64,000 nt of DNA from Mycobacterium sp. 1554424.7 (GTDB lineage: Bacteria > Actinomycetota > Actinomycetes > Mycobacteriales > Mycobacteriaceae): the NCBI RefSeq assembly GCF_001665295.1, contig NZ_LZSE01000034.1:124001-188000 (forward strand), given 5' to 3'. Made by a program: the position numbers and the translations under genes. Positions 33,339 to 43,590 of this stretch are shown here, piece after piece. Within the stretch, counting starts at the first letter, position 1, and each line of letters begins with the position of its first letter. The notes beneath the pieces are model-generated. The model was not told the origin of the DNA and ran no database searches. It worked only from the letters and a program-made list of their open reading frames with translations.

Positions 33339-33701
33339 ATGCTAGCCGCCCGACGGGACGGGCCGGTGGCCCGCCATAAGATCGTCGACGTGGCGGCGAC
33401 CGAACGCATCGAACTCACCCTGCTAGCGACGGGGTTGATCTTCATCGTGGTGGGCGCCGCGCAGGCGCGCTACCGATTCATCAAGGAACGCCGTCCCGCT
33501 CGTCGGTTCTACTGGGCCACCTCGATCATCGGGATCGTCTCGTTCGCGGCCGGGGTGGGCAAATTCTGGCCCAACGCCGTCGTCGTGGCGGTCATCTTTT
33601 CCGCGGTCGTTGCCTTCTCGGCCTACCTGACGACGCCTTATCTCAAAATCGGCAACCGAATCTATGCGTCGTCGCCGGAAAACCGCGAGCCCGACCCCTA
33701 G
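33339..33701 (+). CDS. Small membrane protein of unknown function
   Basis: 120-residue protein with three hydrophobic helices (about 25-43, 58-75 and 78-96) and a short charged tail. It diverges from the Pro-rich surface protein, the two starts being only 34 bp apart, so they share a promoter region. GTG at 33390 (VAATERIEL) would give a shorter but complete membrane protein and cannot be excluded. echA2 follows after 6 bp, suggesting co-transcription. Confidence 0.6.
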   Translation: MLAARRDGPVARHKIVDVAATERIELTLLATGLIFIVVGAAQARYRFIKERRPARRFYWATSIIGIVSFAAGVGKFWPNAVVVAVIFSAVVAFSAYLTTPYLKIGNRIYASSPENREPDP

Positions 33702-33707
33702 GAAGCC

Positions 33708-34616
33708 ATGCCCGACTTCGAGACTCTGCTCTACCGGACGGCCGGCGCGGTCGCCACCATCACGCTGAACCGCCCCGAACGGCTCAACACCATCGTCCCG
33801 CCCATGCCGGACGAGATCGAGGCCGCCATCGGGCTGGCCGAGCGGGACCAGGACATCAAGGTCATCGTGCTGCGCGGCGCCGGTCGCGCCTTCTGCGCCG
33901 GCTACGACTTCGGCGGCGGCTTCGCGCACTGGGGCGACGCGATGATGACCGACGGCAAGTGGGACCCCGGCAAGGACTTCGCCATGGTCACCTCGCACGA
34001 GACCGGGCCGACGCAGAAATTCATGGCCATCTGGCGCGCCTCCAAACCCGTGATCGCGCAGGTGCACGGCTGGTGCGTCGGCGGAGGCAGCGACTACGCG
34101 CTGTGCGCCGACATCGTGATCGCCAGCGAGGACGCCGTGATCGGTACCCCGTACAGCCGCATGTGGGGCGCCTACCTGACCGGCATGTGGCTCTACCGGC
34201 TGAGCCTCGCCAGGGTGAAGTGGCACTCGCTGACGGGCAGGCCGCTGACCGGCGCCCAGGCCGCCGAGGTCGAGTTGATCAACGAGGCGGTGCCGTTCGA
34301 GAGGCTCGAGGCGCGGGTCGCCGAGATCGCCGCGGAGCTGGCGCGAATCCCGTTGTCGCAGTTGCGCGCACAGAAGCTGATCGTCAACCAGGCCTACGAG
34401 AACATGGGCCTGGCCTCGACGCAGACGCTCGGCGGCATCCTCGACGGCCTGATGCGCAACACCCCCGACGCGCTCGACTTCATCGACACGGCCCAGGTCC
34501 ACGGCGTGCGCGCGGCGGTCCAACGCCGCGACGGCCCGTTCGGTGACTACGGCCAGGCCCCGCCGGAGCTGCGGCCGGACCCCGGCCACGTCATCGTGCC
34601 TGATCGCGACGTATAG
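33708..34616 (+). CDS. echA2: Enoyl-CoA hydratase/isomerase family protein EchA2
   Basis: 302-residue crotonase-fold protein. The oxyanion-hole blocks are present (GAGRAFCAGYD at 57-67, GWCVGGGSDYAL at 121-132). The two glutamates of true hydratases are not: Asp129 stands for the first and Tyr149 (GTPYSRMWG) for the second. A hydratase reaction is therefore doubtful; isomerase, thioesterase or other CoA chemistry is possible. I believe M. tuberculosis EchA2 is similar. An unusual Trp/Asp-rich insert (GDAMMTDGKWDPGKD) follows the first block. Confidence 0.88.
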   Translation: MPDFETLLYRTAGAVATITLNRPERLNTIVPPMPDEIEAAIGLAERDQDIKVIVLRGAGRAFCAGYDFGGGFAHWGDAMMTDGKWDPGKDFAMVTSHETGPTQKFMAIWRASKPVIAQVHGWCVGGGSDYALCADIVIASEDAVIGTPYSRMWGAYLTGMWLYRLSLARVKWHSLTGRPLTGAQAAEVELINEAVPFERLEARVAEIAAELARIPLSQLRAQKLIVNQAYENMGLASTQTLGGILDGLMRNTPDALDFIDTAQVHGVRAAVQRRDGPFGDYGQAPPELRPDPGHVIVPDRDV

Positions 34617-34681
34617 TGAGATGAACTACGAATTTGTCCCCGGCGCCCCATCGATGCCCTGAAAGTGCTACGGTGACGACT

Positions 34682-35140
34682 ATGTCTCGGCTGAGTTCCG
34701 GCCTGCGCGCAGGCTTTGTGTTTCTTGCTTTCCTGGTAGCCCTGGGCATCGCGGCTACGACCTTCCCGAAGCCGGCGGCGGCCGATTCCACGGAAGACTT
34801 CCCGGTCCCCCGCAGGCAGATCGAGACCACCTGCGACGCCGAGCAGTACCTGGCGGCCGTCCGGGACACCAGCCCGGTGTACTACCAGCGCTACATGATC
34901 GACTTCAACAACCACGCCAACCTGCAGCAGGCGACCATCGACAAGGCGCACTGGTTTTACTCGCTGTCCCCCGCGGACCGGCGGATGTATTCCGAAAACT
35001 TCTACAACGGCGATCCGCTCACGTTCGCGTGGGTCAACCACATGAAGATCTTCTTCAACAACAAGGGCGTCGTCGCGAAAGCCACCGACGTGTGCAACCA
35101 ATACCCGCCCGGCGACATGTCGGTGTGGAACTGGTCCTAG
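34682..35140 (+). CDS. Secreted protein needed for siderophore export (Rv0455c orthologue)
   Basis: 152-residue exported protein. The signal peptide runs to PAAA-DSTED; the start at 34682 ([10 protein letters not shown]) matches the remembered orthologue. The mature part has two cysteines ([18 protein letters not shown]) likely joined, and highly conserved blocks such as [18 protein letters not shown]. tuberculosis Rv0455c has been reported to be required for mycobactin/carboxymycobactin secretion. The location beside the mmpS4/mmpL4 siderophore export genes agrees with this. Confidence 0.92.
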   Translation: MSRLSSGLRAGFVFLAFLVALGIAATTFPKPAAADSTEDFPVPRRQIETTCDAEQYLAAVRDTSPVYYQRYMIDFNNHANLQQATIDKAHWFYSLSPADRRMYSENFYNGDPLTFAWVNHMKIFFNNKGVVAKATDVCNQYPPGDMSVWNWS

Positions 35141-35335
35141 ATCCGCTCTGGCCTTTATTCACGCACCGGTTTAAGATCGGCGACTGTCGGGAATCGTTAA
35201 TTTCCCCGTTTTCGGGGACAAATCAATAGTTCTTGACTGGCATTCCGTGCAATTGGGGATACCGGTCCGCTCGACCACCTTTTACAGGACTGACATCATG
35301 CGCATGCCGGGATGCCGCCGCCCACTGGGGACGCG

Positions 35336-35665
35336 ATGAGCGCGGTTGACCCCCAGTCGGACGCGTTGGCAACGCTCGACTGGCAGGAGATCACGTGCCA
35401 GTCCGACGGCGGCTGCACCAACCGGGCGACGCACATCGTGTATCGGCACGCCGTGGACCAATGCAATCGGCCGAACCTCGACCCGTCCGGCAACATCGTC
35501 GAGATCCTGTGCATCGGTTGCCTGCGCCGGCTCAAGGCCCAGGTCTTACAGCAGGTCGATCGGATCAACCGTTGCCCGGGCGGCTATTGCCTGACGTGCG
35601 GCGCGCCGGTACACAAGCTCTCCGACGTCATGCGCAAGATGGTGCAGCTGCGCACCTACGCCTGA
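35336..35665 (+). CDS. Cysteine-rich putative zinc-ribbon protein
   Basis: 109-residue cytosolic protein with eight cysteines in ordered pairs: TCQSDGGC, a single Cys in DQCNRP, CIGC, and CPGGYCLTCG. This suggests one or two zinc ribbons. The start at 35336 (MSAVDPQSD) is chosen; an ATG 24 nt earlier exists. It occupies the place where M. tuberculosis has PPE11 and Rv0454. The spacer 35141-35335 holds a small CCCCG-TTTT-CGGGG hairpin (35204-35217) and nothing else clear. Function unknown; nucleic-acid or metal sensing is possible. Confidence 0.7.
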   Translation: MSAVDPQSDALATLDWQEITCQSDGGCTNRATHIVYRHAVDQCNRPNLDPSGNIVEILCIGCLRRLKAQVLQQVDRINRCPGGYCLTCGAPVHKLSDVMRKMVQLRTYA

Positions 35666-35734
35666 GCCCCGCCGCGTTCTTGATCGGATCACGCGCGAAA
35701 TGCCTTCGGGCGTAGCGGGATTCCCCACGTAAGA

Positions 35735-38665
35735 TCAGCGCGGCTGTACGACTCCGCCCGCTGGGCGCTCCTCGACGCCGCTGAGGATCAGCTCGCGCAC
35801 GGCGGGACGCGGTCCGTACGGCCGCAGCATGGTGCTGGCCGGCCGTGGACGCACGTGCTGCGGCCACCAGAACCAGCGCCCGAGCAGGGTGGCCAGCGAC
35901 GGTGTCATGAACGACCGCACGATCAAGGTGTCGAACAACAAACCCAGCGCGATCGTCGTACCCACCTGGGCCATCACCAGCAGCGGGCTGAACGCGAACG
36001 TGGCCATGGTCGCGGCGAACACCAGACCGGCGGAGGTCACCACCGAGCCCGAACCGGCCATCGCGCGGATCGTCCCGGTCTTCAGCCCGGCGTGGATTTC
36101 CTCCTTGAACCGCGATATCAGCAGCAGGTTGTAGTCCGAGCCGACCGCCAGCAGCATGATGATCGCCATCGCCAGCACCATCCAGTGCAACTTCATGCCC
36201 AGGATGTACTGCCACAGGAGCACGGAGAGTCCGAACGAGGCGCCCAGTGACAGCAACACCGTACCGACGATCACAACGGCCGCCACGACGCTTCGGGTGA
36301 TCACCAGCATGATGATGAAAATCAGTGTGGCGGCGGCAATTGCGGCGATCAGCAGGTCGATGTCAGAGCCGTCGTGCATGTCCTTGTACGTCGCAGCGGT
36401 ACCGCCGAGGTACACCTTGGAGCCCTCCCAGGGCGTGCCCTTCATCGCCTCGTGCACGGCCTGCTTGATCGGTTCGATGTGGCTGATGCCTTCGGGGCTC
36501 GCCGGGTCGCCTTCATGGGAGATGATCAACCGGACGGCGTGCCCATCCGGCGAGATGAACTGTTTGAGACCCCGCGCGAAATCCGGGCTCTTGAACGCCT
36601 CCGGCGGGAGGTAGAACGTGTCGTCGTTTTTAGCTTTATCGAAGGCATCGCCTTGCGCGGTGGCGTTGTCGGACTGCGCTTTCGTCTGCTCGTTAAGCCC
36701 CATCGTGGTCGCGTAGTTCGACATGATGGTGTCGAGGTTGCGCTGCTGACTTTCGATCTGCGGCGGTATCAGCGCCACCAGCTTCGGCTGAATCGCGTCC
36801 AACTTGTCGAGGTTCGCGCTGAGGTTCACGATGTTCTCGGCCACCTGGTCGATGCCGTCGAGCGCGTTGAAAATCGACCGGATCGCCCAGCAGGCGGGGA
36901 TGTCGTAGCAGTGCCTCTCCCAGTAGAAGAAGCTGCGGATCGGCCGGAAGAAGTCGTCGAAGACGGCGATGTCGTCGCGCAATGCCTCGGTGATGTTCAC
37001 GGTTTCTTTGGTGAGCCTGGTGGTTTCGTGCGTCGTGTTGCTGAGGTCCTGGGTCACCTGCATCTGCTCATGCAGCGTTGCCATCGTCTTGCGCAGCTCG
37101 TCCGCCTGCTTGAGCAGGTTTGCCGCCTGCTCTTCCTGATAGTGCTGGGTCTGGATCCGCCCTGCGGCTTGTGCACTCATCTGAAAACCGAGGGTGCTGT
37201 GGTCGAGCGGCGTGCCCAGCGGCCGGGTAATGGTCTGCACCCGGCCGATTCCGGGAATGTGGAAGACCGCCTTGGCAACCTTGTCCAGGATCAGGAAATC
37301 GGCCGGGTTACGCAGGTCGTGATCGGTCGTGATCATCAACAGCTCGGGATTGAGCCGAGCCTGGTCGAAGTGCCGGTCCGCGGCCGCATAACCGACATTG
37401 GCCGGGGTGTCCGCCGGCAGGAAGTGGCGGTTGTCGTAGTCCGTCTTGTAGCCGGGCAGCGCGAGCAGACCAACCAATGCGATCCCGATGGTCACCGCGA
37501 GAACCGGTGCGGGCCAGCGGACGACGGCGGTGCCGATGCGACGCCAGCCCCGGGTCTGCAGCTTGCGCTTCGGATCCATGAGCTTGAAGAACGAGGCCAC
37601 GGTCAGCACTGCGGGTCCCAGCGTCAACGCCGCGACCACCGCTACCAGCATGCCGATGGCGCACGGGGCGCCCAATGACTGGAAATACGGCAACCGGCAG
37701 AAGCTCATGCAGTACATCGCGCCGGCGATGGTCAGCCCCGACCCCAGCACGACATGCGCGGTGCTATGGAACATGGTGTAGAAGGCTTGTTCGCGGGTCT
37801 CGCCCAGGCCGCGGGCCTCGTGGTAGCGGCCGACCACGAAAATCGCGTAGTCCGTTCCGGCGGCGATCGCGATCAACACCAACAAGTTGTTGGCGAACGT
37901 GGAGAGTCCGATGATCTCGTAGTTGGCCAGCAAGGCAACGACGCCCCGGGCTGCCAACAATTCGACGAAGACCATGAACAACACGGCCAGGACGGTGACG
38001 AGCGAGCGATAGATAACGAGCAGCATGACGAAAATCACCAGGATGGTGATCAGGGTGACTATCGCGACGCCCTTCTCGCCCGCGTGGGACTGGTCGGCAA
38101 ACAACGGACCCGCGCCCGTGACATAGGCCTTGATCCCCGGCGGGGCGGGCACCGAGTCGACGATCTTGCGGACGGCCTCGGCGGACTCAGCGGATTGGCC
38201 GCCGCCCATGTTGCCGGCGAGGTAGACCTGGACGTAGGCGGCCTTCTGGTCGTGGCTCTGGGAACCCGCGGCGGTCAGCGGATCACTCCAGAAATCCTGG
38301 ACGTGCTGAACGTGTTTCTTGTCTTGCTCGAGGCGCCTGACGATCTCGTCGTAATAGGCGTGCGCTTCCGGCCCGAGCGGCTTGTCACCCTCGAGCAAGA
38401 TCATGGCCGAGCTGTCGGAGTTGAACTCTTTGAACGTCGAGCCGACCTTCATCATCGACTGAAAGGATGCCGCGTCAGTCGGACTCATCGACACCGAGTG
38501 GGTTTTGGCGACGGCCTCCAGCTGCGGGGCGGCGGTATTGGTGATGAACACGATCGCCAACCACACCAGGACGACCGGCAGGGCAAGCCGGTGGATCATC
38601 CGCGGCAGGAACGGCGGAATCAGCGGCTGGTCGACGCGAGGTGGAGCCACGCCCGGCTCGCTCAT
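35735..38665 (-). CDS. RND-type lipid/siderophore transporter, MmpL family
   Basis: 976-residue inner-membrane transporter with 12 predicted helices and two large periplasmic loops. The proton-relay motifs are [14 protein letters not shown] (helix 4) and [14 protein letters not shown] (helix 10). The second loop carries a long coiled coil around residues 510-560 and the motif [14 protein letters not shown]. It is clearly MmpL4-like but diverged from the neighbouring mmpL4. ATGA overlap with its mmpS partner, itself coupled to a tetR, makes a self-contained operon. The cargo is unknown. Confidence 0.9.
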   Translation of the reverse strand: MSEPGVAPPRVDQPLIPPFLPRMIHRLALPVVLVWLAIVFITNTAAPQLEAVAKTHSVSMSPTDAASFQSMMKVGSTFKEFNSDSSAMILLEGDKPLGPEAHAYYDEIVRRLEQDKKHVQHVQDFWSDPLTAAGSQSHDQKAAYVQVYLAGNMGGGQSAESAEAVRKIVDSVPAPPGIKAYVTGAGPLFADQSHAGEKGVAIVTLITILVIFVMLLVIYRSLVTVLAVLFMVFVELLAARGVVALLANYEIIGLSTFANNLLVLIAIAAGTDYAIFVVGRYHEARGLGETREQAFYTMFHSTAHVVLGSGLTIAGAMYCMSFCRLPYFQSLGAPCAIGMLVAVVAALTLGPAVLTVASFFKLMDPKRKLQTRGWRRIGTAVVRWPAPVLAVTIGIALVGLLALPGYKTDYDNRHFLPADTPANVGYAAADRHFDQARLNPELLMITTDHDLRNPADFLILDKVAKAVFHIPGIGRVQTITRPLGTPLDHSTLGFQMSAQAAGRIQTQHYQEEQAANLLKQADELRKTMATLHEQMQVTQDLSNTTHETTRLTKETVNITEALRDDIAVFDDFFRPIRSFFYWERHCYDIPACWAIRSIFNALDGIDQVAENIVNLSANLDKLDAIQPKLVALIPPQIESQQRNLDTIMSNYATTMGLNEQTKAQSDNATAQGDAFDKAKNDDTFYLPPEAFKSPDFARGLKQFISPDGHAVRLIISHEGDPASPEGISHIEPIKQAVHEAMKGTPWEGSKVYLGGTAATYKDMHDGSDIDLLIAAIAAATLIFIIMLVITRSVVAAVVIVGTVLLSLGASFGLSVLLWQYILGMKLHWMVLAMAIIMLLAVGSDYNLLLISRFKEEIHAGLKTGTIRAMAGSGSVVTSAGLVFAATMATFAFSPLLVMAQVGTTIALGLLFDTLIVRSFMTPSLATLLGRWFWWPQHVRPRPASTMLRPYGPRPAVRELILSGVEERPAGGVVQPR

Positions 38666-39267
38666 GCGGACTTGTCCAGGCAGTAGACGAAGGGGTTCAC
38701 GTTTTCGTTGGCATCCGAGCGATTCGGAGCCTTGATGACGTCACCGTGCCCGTCGTGGTTGTTCACGACGAACTGGCAGGCGATCCAACTGCCGTCGCCT
38801 TGCGCCACCAGGTTTGCCGGGATGCCGGGCTTTGTTGAACTCAATATTTTGCTCCAGGGCAAGGGGACGTTGAGGGCCTGCTGCGGATGGGAGTTTTCGT
38901 CGAGGTAGTTGATGGTCGCCGTGCTGCCCGGTGAGCCCCACACCTCGAGGGTGATTGTCTTGGCGTTGAATTCGTCGAGGACCTCGCCCGAGGTGCCACC
39001 GCCGAACGAACCCTTGTGAACGCCGAAGACGCCGTGCAATCGGAACACCACGAAGCCCGACACCGCGACCACGGCCACGATCGTGAGCACCAGCCAGAAA
39101 CGGCCCAGCAACCCCTTCTTATTGGCGCGCTTCGGGGCGATCTTGTTGCCCTCGCCGCCGGCCGAGCCCTGCTTCATCAGCGGCTCCGTCCTCGGCTCAC
39201 GCGCCGCGGCTTCGGACAGCTCGGCATCGTTCGCACCGGTTGCAGTTCGCCAAGCCATGGCGCTCAT
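38662..39267 (-). CDS. MmpS-family accessory membrane protein
   Basis: 201-residue periplasmic adaptor for the adjacent MmpL. It has a longer cytoplasmic N-terminus than MmpS4 (about 50 residues), one helix ([22 protein letters not shown]) and the MmpS beta domain with [16 protein letters not shown] and a cysteine pair (ACQF, YCLDKSA). The start at 39267 is coupled to the tetR stop as ATGA; ATG at 39258 has the better-spaced GGGAGG and is a fair alternative. The same ATGA arrangement links its 3' end to mmpL. Confidence 0.88.
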   Translation of the reverse strand: MSAMAWRTATGANDAELSEAAAREPRTEPLMKQGSAGGEGNKIAPKRANKKGLLGRFWLVLTIVAVVAVSGFVVFRLHGVFGVHKGSFGGGTSGEVLDEFNAKTITLEVWGSPGSTATINYLDENSHPQQALNVPLPWSKILSSTKPGIPANLVAQGDGSWIACQFVVNNHDGHGDVIKAPNRSDANENVNPFVYCLDKSA

Positions 39268-39950
39268 GCCTCCCTGTTCGGTCGTGGGGACTCGGTGACG
39301 AGGCCGATGCACGTTGCCGTGAGCACCCGGGTGAGGGCGGACGGGAATTCGATGTTCCACTCGGGCACCAGCACCTCCGGCTCGTCGGCGTAGGCGTTGG
39401 TCAGCCGCTCCGGCGGGTTGGCGATGTGCCAGAAGGCCGCGGCCAACGAGTAGGCGGCGATCAACACGTCGAAGGCACCGGACCGGCCGAGCGCCGGCAA
39501 CGCGCGCTCGATCGCGTCGGCCAGCGCGACGGCGGCCGCGGAGATGGTCCGCCTGATGTCGACGACGCGCTCGACGTCCACCTCGTGCTCGAGGTGCAGG
39601 TGCAGGTTGGCGAGCAGGTCGCAGAACAGCGGGTCGGCGGCCAGCCCGTTGGCCAGCGTCTCGGCCACCCGCTCCCGCGACATCGGGCCCGGCTCGCCCA
39701 ATTCCGCACACACCGCGTCCGACCAGCGCACCCAGCCTTCGGCGGCGAGGTGCAACAGGACCTCCTTGTGGGAGGTGAAGTAGCGGCGCACGGCGGAATA
39801 GTGGATTCCGGCGCGACCGGCGACCGCGGTCAAGGTGACCGACGCGACGCCCGTCTCGAGCGCCAGCGACCGTGCGGCCTCGACGAGTGCCGCCGCACGC
39901 TGGCGCTTGTTCTCCTCCGTGCGGGCGCGCTGGAAGGTGAGTTGCGCCAT
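39264..39950 (-). CDS. TetR-family regulator of the mmpS-mmpL operon (Rv0452-like)
   Basis: 228-residue regulator with N-terminal helix-turn-helix TLTAVAGRAGIHYSAVRRYF and a helical ligand domain. It is the first gene of the tetR-mmpS-mmpL operon. ATG at 39950 is used; a GTG at 39968 would start within the first tandem repeat. The tandem repeats and inverted repeat just upstream are the obvious operators, so the protein probably represses its own operon and may also act on divergent mmpS4. In M. tuberculosis the corresponding regulator stands alone beside mmpS4. Confidence 0.88.
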   Translation of the reverse strand: MAQLTFQRARTEENKRQRAAALVEAARSLALETGVASVTLTAVAGRAGIHYSAVRRYFTSHKEVLLHLAAEGWVRWSDAVCAELGEPGPMSRERVAETLANGLAADPLFCDLLANLHLHLEHEVDVERVVDIRRTISAAAVALADAIERALPALGRSGAFDVLIAAYSLAAAFWHIANPPERLTNAYADEPEVLVPEWNIEFPSALTRVLTATCIGLVTESPRPNREA

Positions 39951-39960
39951 CGGGCGAGGA

Positions 39961-40005
39961 TAACGCACATTGTGTGATTTGTATAACGCACGCCGTGTGA
40001 TTTGT
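39961..40005. promoter_or_regulatory. Two tandem 22-bp repeats over the tetR promoter
   Basis: Two copies, each TAACGCAC-N3-GTGTGATTTGT, occupy 39961-39982 and 39984-40005 with 19 of 22 bases identical and a 23-bp period. Each copy is itself loosely palindromic. On the minus strand a GCGACA/TATACA pair (40003-40008 and 39980-39985, 17-nt spacer) makes a promoter lying inside the repeats. Binding would block tetR transcription. Confidence 0.7.
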
Positions 40006-40027
40006 CGCAGGTCACAGCTCGCTTCCG

Positions 40028-40050
40028 GTTACGCACGTGATATGCGTTAC
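40028..40050. promoter_or_regulatory. Inverted repeat related to the tandem repeats
   Basis: GTTACGCA and TGCGTTAC face each other across 7 nt, matching at 7 of 8 paired positions. The TAACGCA-type half-site is the same as in the tandem repeats, so the same TetR may bind. It lies 45 bp upstream of the mmpS4 -10 box. Confidence 0.6.
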
Positions 40051-40094
40051 ACTCCAGGGCGCGAGGGGAAGGAGTCAACGGTCCCGGGCCGGGC

Positions 40095-40134
40095 GATAAT
40101 TCAGCCGTGATTTACTTAGGTAAGCCTTGGCTGT
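40095..40134 (+). promoter_or_regulatory. mmpS4: mmpS4 promoter with IdeR-like iron box
   Basis: GATAAT at 40095-40100 is a near-consensus -10. The 19-nt stretch starting TTAGGTAAGCCT (40116-40134) fits the mycobacterial IdeR consensus at 15 of 19 positions, with a full left half and a weaker right half. Its place just after the expected transcription start fits iron-dependent repression, as known for mmpS4/mmpL4 in M. tuberculosis. Confidence 0.7.
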
Positions 40135-40205
40135 TCTAGCGCGGGGACCGGCGGACGGACCGCACGCAGAAGTACCGACCGCTGAAAGGGATTCCAATTT
40201 TCAAG

Positions 40206-40628
40206 GTGCTGTCCCGGACGTGGATCCCACTGGTCATCGTGGCGGTTGTGGTGGTCGGCGGTTTCATCGTGTACCGGGTGCACGGCTACTTCGGTTCGGA
40301 AAAGCGCGAATCGTATGCCGATTCCAACCTGCAGAATCCCAAGCCGTTCAACCCGAAACGGATCGTCTACGAGGTCTTCGGACCGCCCGGAACGGTCGCG
40401 GACATCAGCTATTTCGACGTGAACGCCGACCCGCAGCGCGTCGACGGGGCGCCGTTGCCGTGGACGCTGCGCGTCACCACGGACAAGGCGGCCATGATGG
40501 GAAACCTCACGGCCCGGGGCGATAGCGACAGCATCGGCTGCCGCATCACGGTGGACGACGTGGTCAAGGCCGAGCGAATCTCCAACGGGGTCCACGCCTT
40601 TACCTTCTGCGTGGTGAAGTCCGCGTGA
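40206..40628 (+). CDS. mmpS4: Siderophore export accessory protein MmpS4
   Basis: 140-residue single-helix periplasmic protein that works with MmpL4 in export of mycobactins. The N-terminus [19 protein letters not shown] and the blocks [20 protein letters not shown] and [10 protein letters not shown] match remembered MmpS4, which fixes the GTG start at 40206. AAAGGGA lies 15 nt upstream, a rather long gap. Two cysteines (Cys112 region and CVVKSA) may pair. The stop overlaps the mmpL4 start (GTGA). Confidence 0.94.
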   Translation: MLSRTWIPLVIVAVVVVGGFIVYRVHGYFGSEKRESYADSNLQNPKPFNPKRIVYEVFGPPGTVADISYFDVNADPQRVDGAPLPWTLRVTTDKAAMMGNLTARGDSDSIGCRITVDDVVKAERISNGVHAFTFCVVKSA

Positions 40629-43513
40629 CCACTAGATTCGCCGGATTCGCCGGCGACACCCACGCCGAGCGGCCGTTCCTCGCGCGGACGATCCATACCC
40701 TCGCGGTGCCGATCATCCTGTTCTGGGTGGGCGTCGCCATCGTCCTGAGCCTGTTCGTCCCGTCGCTGGAAGTCGTCGGGCAGGAGCGGTCGGTGTCGCT
40801 AAGCCCAAAGGACGCACCGTCATTCGTGGCGATGAAGCAGATCGGCCACGCGTTCAACGAGGGCGAGACCGACAGCTCGGCGATGATTGTGTTGGAGGGT
40901 AACCAGCCCCTCGGTGACGACGCCCACCGCTACTACGACACTGTGATCCGCAAGCTGCGCGAGGACAAGGCGCACGTGCTGAGCATCCAGGACTTCTGGG
41001 GCGATCCGCTCACGGCGGCGGGCGCGCAGAGCAACGACGGCAAGGCCGTGACCGTGCAGGTCAATCTCGCCGGTAATCAGGGCGAGCCGCTGGCCAACGA
41101 ATCCGTCGAAGCCGTCCGCCGCATCGTGGACAGCGTGCCCGCGCCGCCCGGGGTCAAGGCGTACGTCACCGGGGTGTCCGCGATGGCCGCGGACCTGCAC
41201 CATAGCGGCGACAAGTCGATGGTCCGGATCACGCTGACGACGGTCGCGGTGATCCTCGTCGTGTTGCTGTTCGTCTACCGGTCGATCCTCACCGTGATCC
41301 TGTTGCTGGTCACGGTCGGCTTCGAATTGACCGCGGCGCGTGGGGCGGTCGCAGTGATGGGGCACTTCGGGCTCATCGGGCTGTCCACCTTCGCGGTCAG
41401 CCTGCTCACTTCGCTGGCGATCGCGGCCGGGACGGACTACGGCATCTTCATCGTCGGCCGCTATCAGGAGGCCCGGCACGCCGGCGAGGACAGGGAATCG
41501 GCCTTCTACACCATGTACCGCGGGACGGCCCACGTCATCCTGGGCTCCGGGTTGACGATCGCCGGGGCGATGTTCTGCCTCAGCTTCGCGCGGATGCCGT
41601 ATTTCCAGACCCTCGGCATTCCGTGTGCGGTGGGGATGCTGCTCGCGGTCGTGGTCGCGCTCACGCTGGGCCCCGCGATCCTCACCGTCGGCAGCCGGTT
41701 CGGCGTCTTCGACCCCAAGCGCAAGCTCGGGGTCCGCGGCTGGCGCCGGGTCGGCACCGCGGTGGTCCGCTGGCCGCTTCCGATCCTGGCGGTCACGTGC
41801 GCCGTCGCCCTCGTCGGCCTGCTGACCCTGCCCGGCTACCGGGCCAACTACAACGACCGCGAGTACCTGCCCAGTACCATCCCCGCCAACGCGGGGCTGA
41901 CGGCCGCGGATCGCCACTTCTCCCAGGCCCGGATGAAGCCGGAGATCCTGATGATTCAGGCCAACCACGACATGCGTAACCCGACCGACTTTCTGGTCCT
42001 GGACAGGTTGGCAAAGGGCATCTTTCGGGTGCCGGGCATATCCCGCGTGCAGGCGATCACCCGGCCCGACGGGACGACGATGGACCACACGTCGATCCCG
42101 TTCCAGATGAGCATGCAGAACGCCGCTCAGACGCAGACCATGAAGTACCAGCGTGACCAGATGGAAAACATGGTCAAGCAGGCCGACGAGATGACCAAGA
42201 CGATTGCCAACATGCAGCGGATGTACGACTTGATGACGCAGCTCGTCGCCACCACGCACCGCATGGTCGGCGACACCGAAGAGATGCAGCAGATCACCAA
42301 CGAGCTACGGGATCGCATCGCGGACTTCGACGATTTCTGGCGGCCGATCCGCAGCTATTTCTATTGGGAGAGGCACTGTTTCGACATTCCGATCTGCTGG
42401 TCGATTCGACAGATATTCGACGCGCTCGACGGCGTCGATCAGATCACCGACAAATTGAACGCGCTGGTGGTCGACATCAAAGACCTCGACCGGCTGATGC
42501 CGCAGATGATCGCCCAGTTCCCGCCGATGATCCAGACCATGGAGAACATGCGGACCATGATGCTGGACATGCACAGCACCATGTCCGGGATCTTCGCCCA
42601 GATGGACGAGATGAGCGACAACGCCACGGCGATGGGCCACGCCTTCGACGCGTCCAAGAACGACGACTCGTTCTATCTGCCGCCAGAGGTGTTCAAAAAC
42701 AAAGACTTTCAGCGCGCCATGAAGAACTTCTTGTCCGCCGATGGGCACGCGGCGCGGATGATCATCCTGCATCGCGGCGATCCCGCGTCGGCCGAGGGCA
42801 TCGCCAGCATCGACAAGATCCGCACCGCGGCCGAGGAGTCGCTCAAGGGAACCCCGCTGGAGGACGCCAAGATCTACGTGGCCGGAACGGGCGCCGTCTT
42901 CAAGGACATCGCCGAGGGCGCCAAGTGGGACCTGGTGATCGCCGGAGTCTCCTCGCTGTGCCTGATTTTCATCATCATGCTGATCCTGACCCGCGCGCTG
43001 GTCGCCGCCGCCGTCATCGTGGGCACGGTGGCGATTTCCCTGGGCGCTTCGTTCGGACTGTCGGTGCTCGTCTGGCAGCACATCCTGGGCATCGAATTGC
43101 ACTGGATGGTGTTGGCAATGTCGGTCATCGTCTTGCTGGCTGTGGGATCCGACTACAACCTGCTGCTGGTCTCCCGGTTCAAGCAGGAAATCCATGCCGG
43201 CCTGAATACGGGCATCATCCGTTCGATGGGCGGCACCGGCAAGGTGGTGACCAACGCGGGCCTGGTGTTCGCGTTCACGATGGCGTCGATGGTCGTCAGC
43301 GACGTGCGGATCGTCGGACAGGTGGGCACCACCATCGGGCTGGGCCTGATGTTCGACACGCTGATCATCCGCGCGTTCATGACCCCGTCCATCGCCGCGC
43401 TGCTGGGCCGCTGGTTCTGGTGGCCGATGCGGGTGCGCTCCCGGCCGCTGCGGGTTCCGTCGCAGCCGGTGCAACCCCACCCGCTGGACCGCTCCCTCGC
43501 CTACACCGACTAG
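40625..43513 (+). CDS. mmpL4: Siderophore exporter MmpL4
   Basis: 962-residue RND transporter of the inner membrane, exporting mycobactin and carboxymycobactin with MmpS4. It has twelve helices, with proton-relay motifs [14 protein letters not shown] and [15 protein letters not shown] Met-rich coiled-coil hairpin occupies about residues 500-560 ([19 protein letters not shown]), and the conserved [14 protein letters not shown] follows. Sequence agreement with M. tuberculosis MmpL4 is strong throughout. It is translationally coupled to mmpS4 and controlled from the promoter with the iron box. Confidence 0.95.
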   Translation: MTTRFAGFAGDTHAERPFLARTIHTLAVPIILFWVGVAIVLSLFVPSLEVVGQERSVSLSPKDAPSFVAMKQIGHAFNEGETDSSAMIVLEGNQPLGDDAHRYYDTVIRKLREDKAHVLSIQDFWGDPLTAAGAQSNDGKAVTVQVNLAGNQGEPLANESVEAVRRIVDSVPAPPGVKAYVTGVSAMAADLHHSGDKSMVRITLTTVAVILVVLLFVYRSILTVILLLVTVGFELTAARGAVAVMGHFGLIGLSTFAVSLLTSLAIAAGTDYGIFIVGRYQEARHAGEDRESAFYTMYRGTAHVILGSGLTIAGAMFCLSFARMPYFQTLGIPCAVGMLLAVVVALTLGPAILTVGSRFGVFDPKRKLGVRGWRRVGTAVVRWPLPILAVTCAVALVGLLTLPGYRANYNDREYLPSTIPANAGLTAADRHFSQARMKPEILMIQANHDMRNPTDFLVLDRLAKGIFRVPGISRVQAITRPDGTTMDHTSIPFQMSMQNAAQTQTMKYQRDQMENMVKQADEMTKTIANMQRMYDLMTQLVATTHRMVGDTEEMQQITNELRDRIADFDDFWRPIRSYFYWERHCFDIPICWSIRQIFDALDGVDQITDKLNALVVDIKDLDRLMPQMIAQFPPMIQTMENMRTMMLDMHSTMSGIFAQMDEMSDNATAMGHAFDASKNDDSFYLPPEVFKNKDFQRAMKNFLSADGHAARMIILHRGDPASAEGIASIDKIRTAAEESLKGTPLEDAKIYVAGTGAVFKDIAEGAKWDLVIAGVSSLCLIFIIMLILTRALVAAAVIVGTVAISLGASFGLSVLVWQHILGIELHWMVLAMSVIVLLAVGSDYNLLLVSRFKQEIHAGLNTGIIRSMGGTGKVVTNAGLVFAFTMASMVVSDVRIVGQVGTTIGLGLMFDTLIIRAFMTPSIAALLGRWFWWPMRVRSRPLRVPSQPVQPHPLDRSLAYTD

Positions 43514-43590
43514 TCGGTACGCGCGTTCGCCCCAAATAACTACCGCGCCCACAACTGTTTTCGGGCACATTCGGCTGAGCCGAGGCAGGC

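Noticed and set aside
35204-35217. CCCCG-TTTT-CGGGG hairpin as an iron box or terminator
   Set aside because: A 5-bp stem without a T-run and without fit to the IdeR consensus; probably chance.
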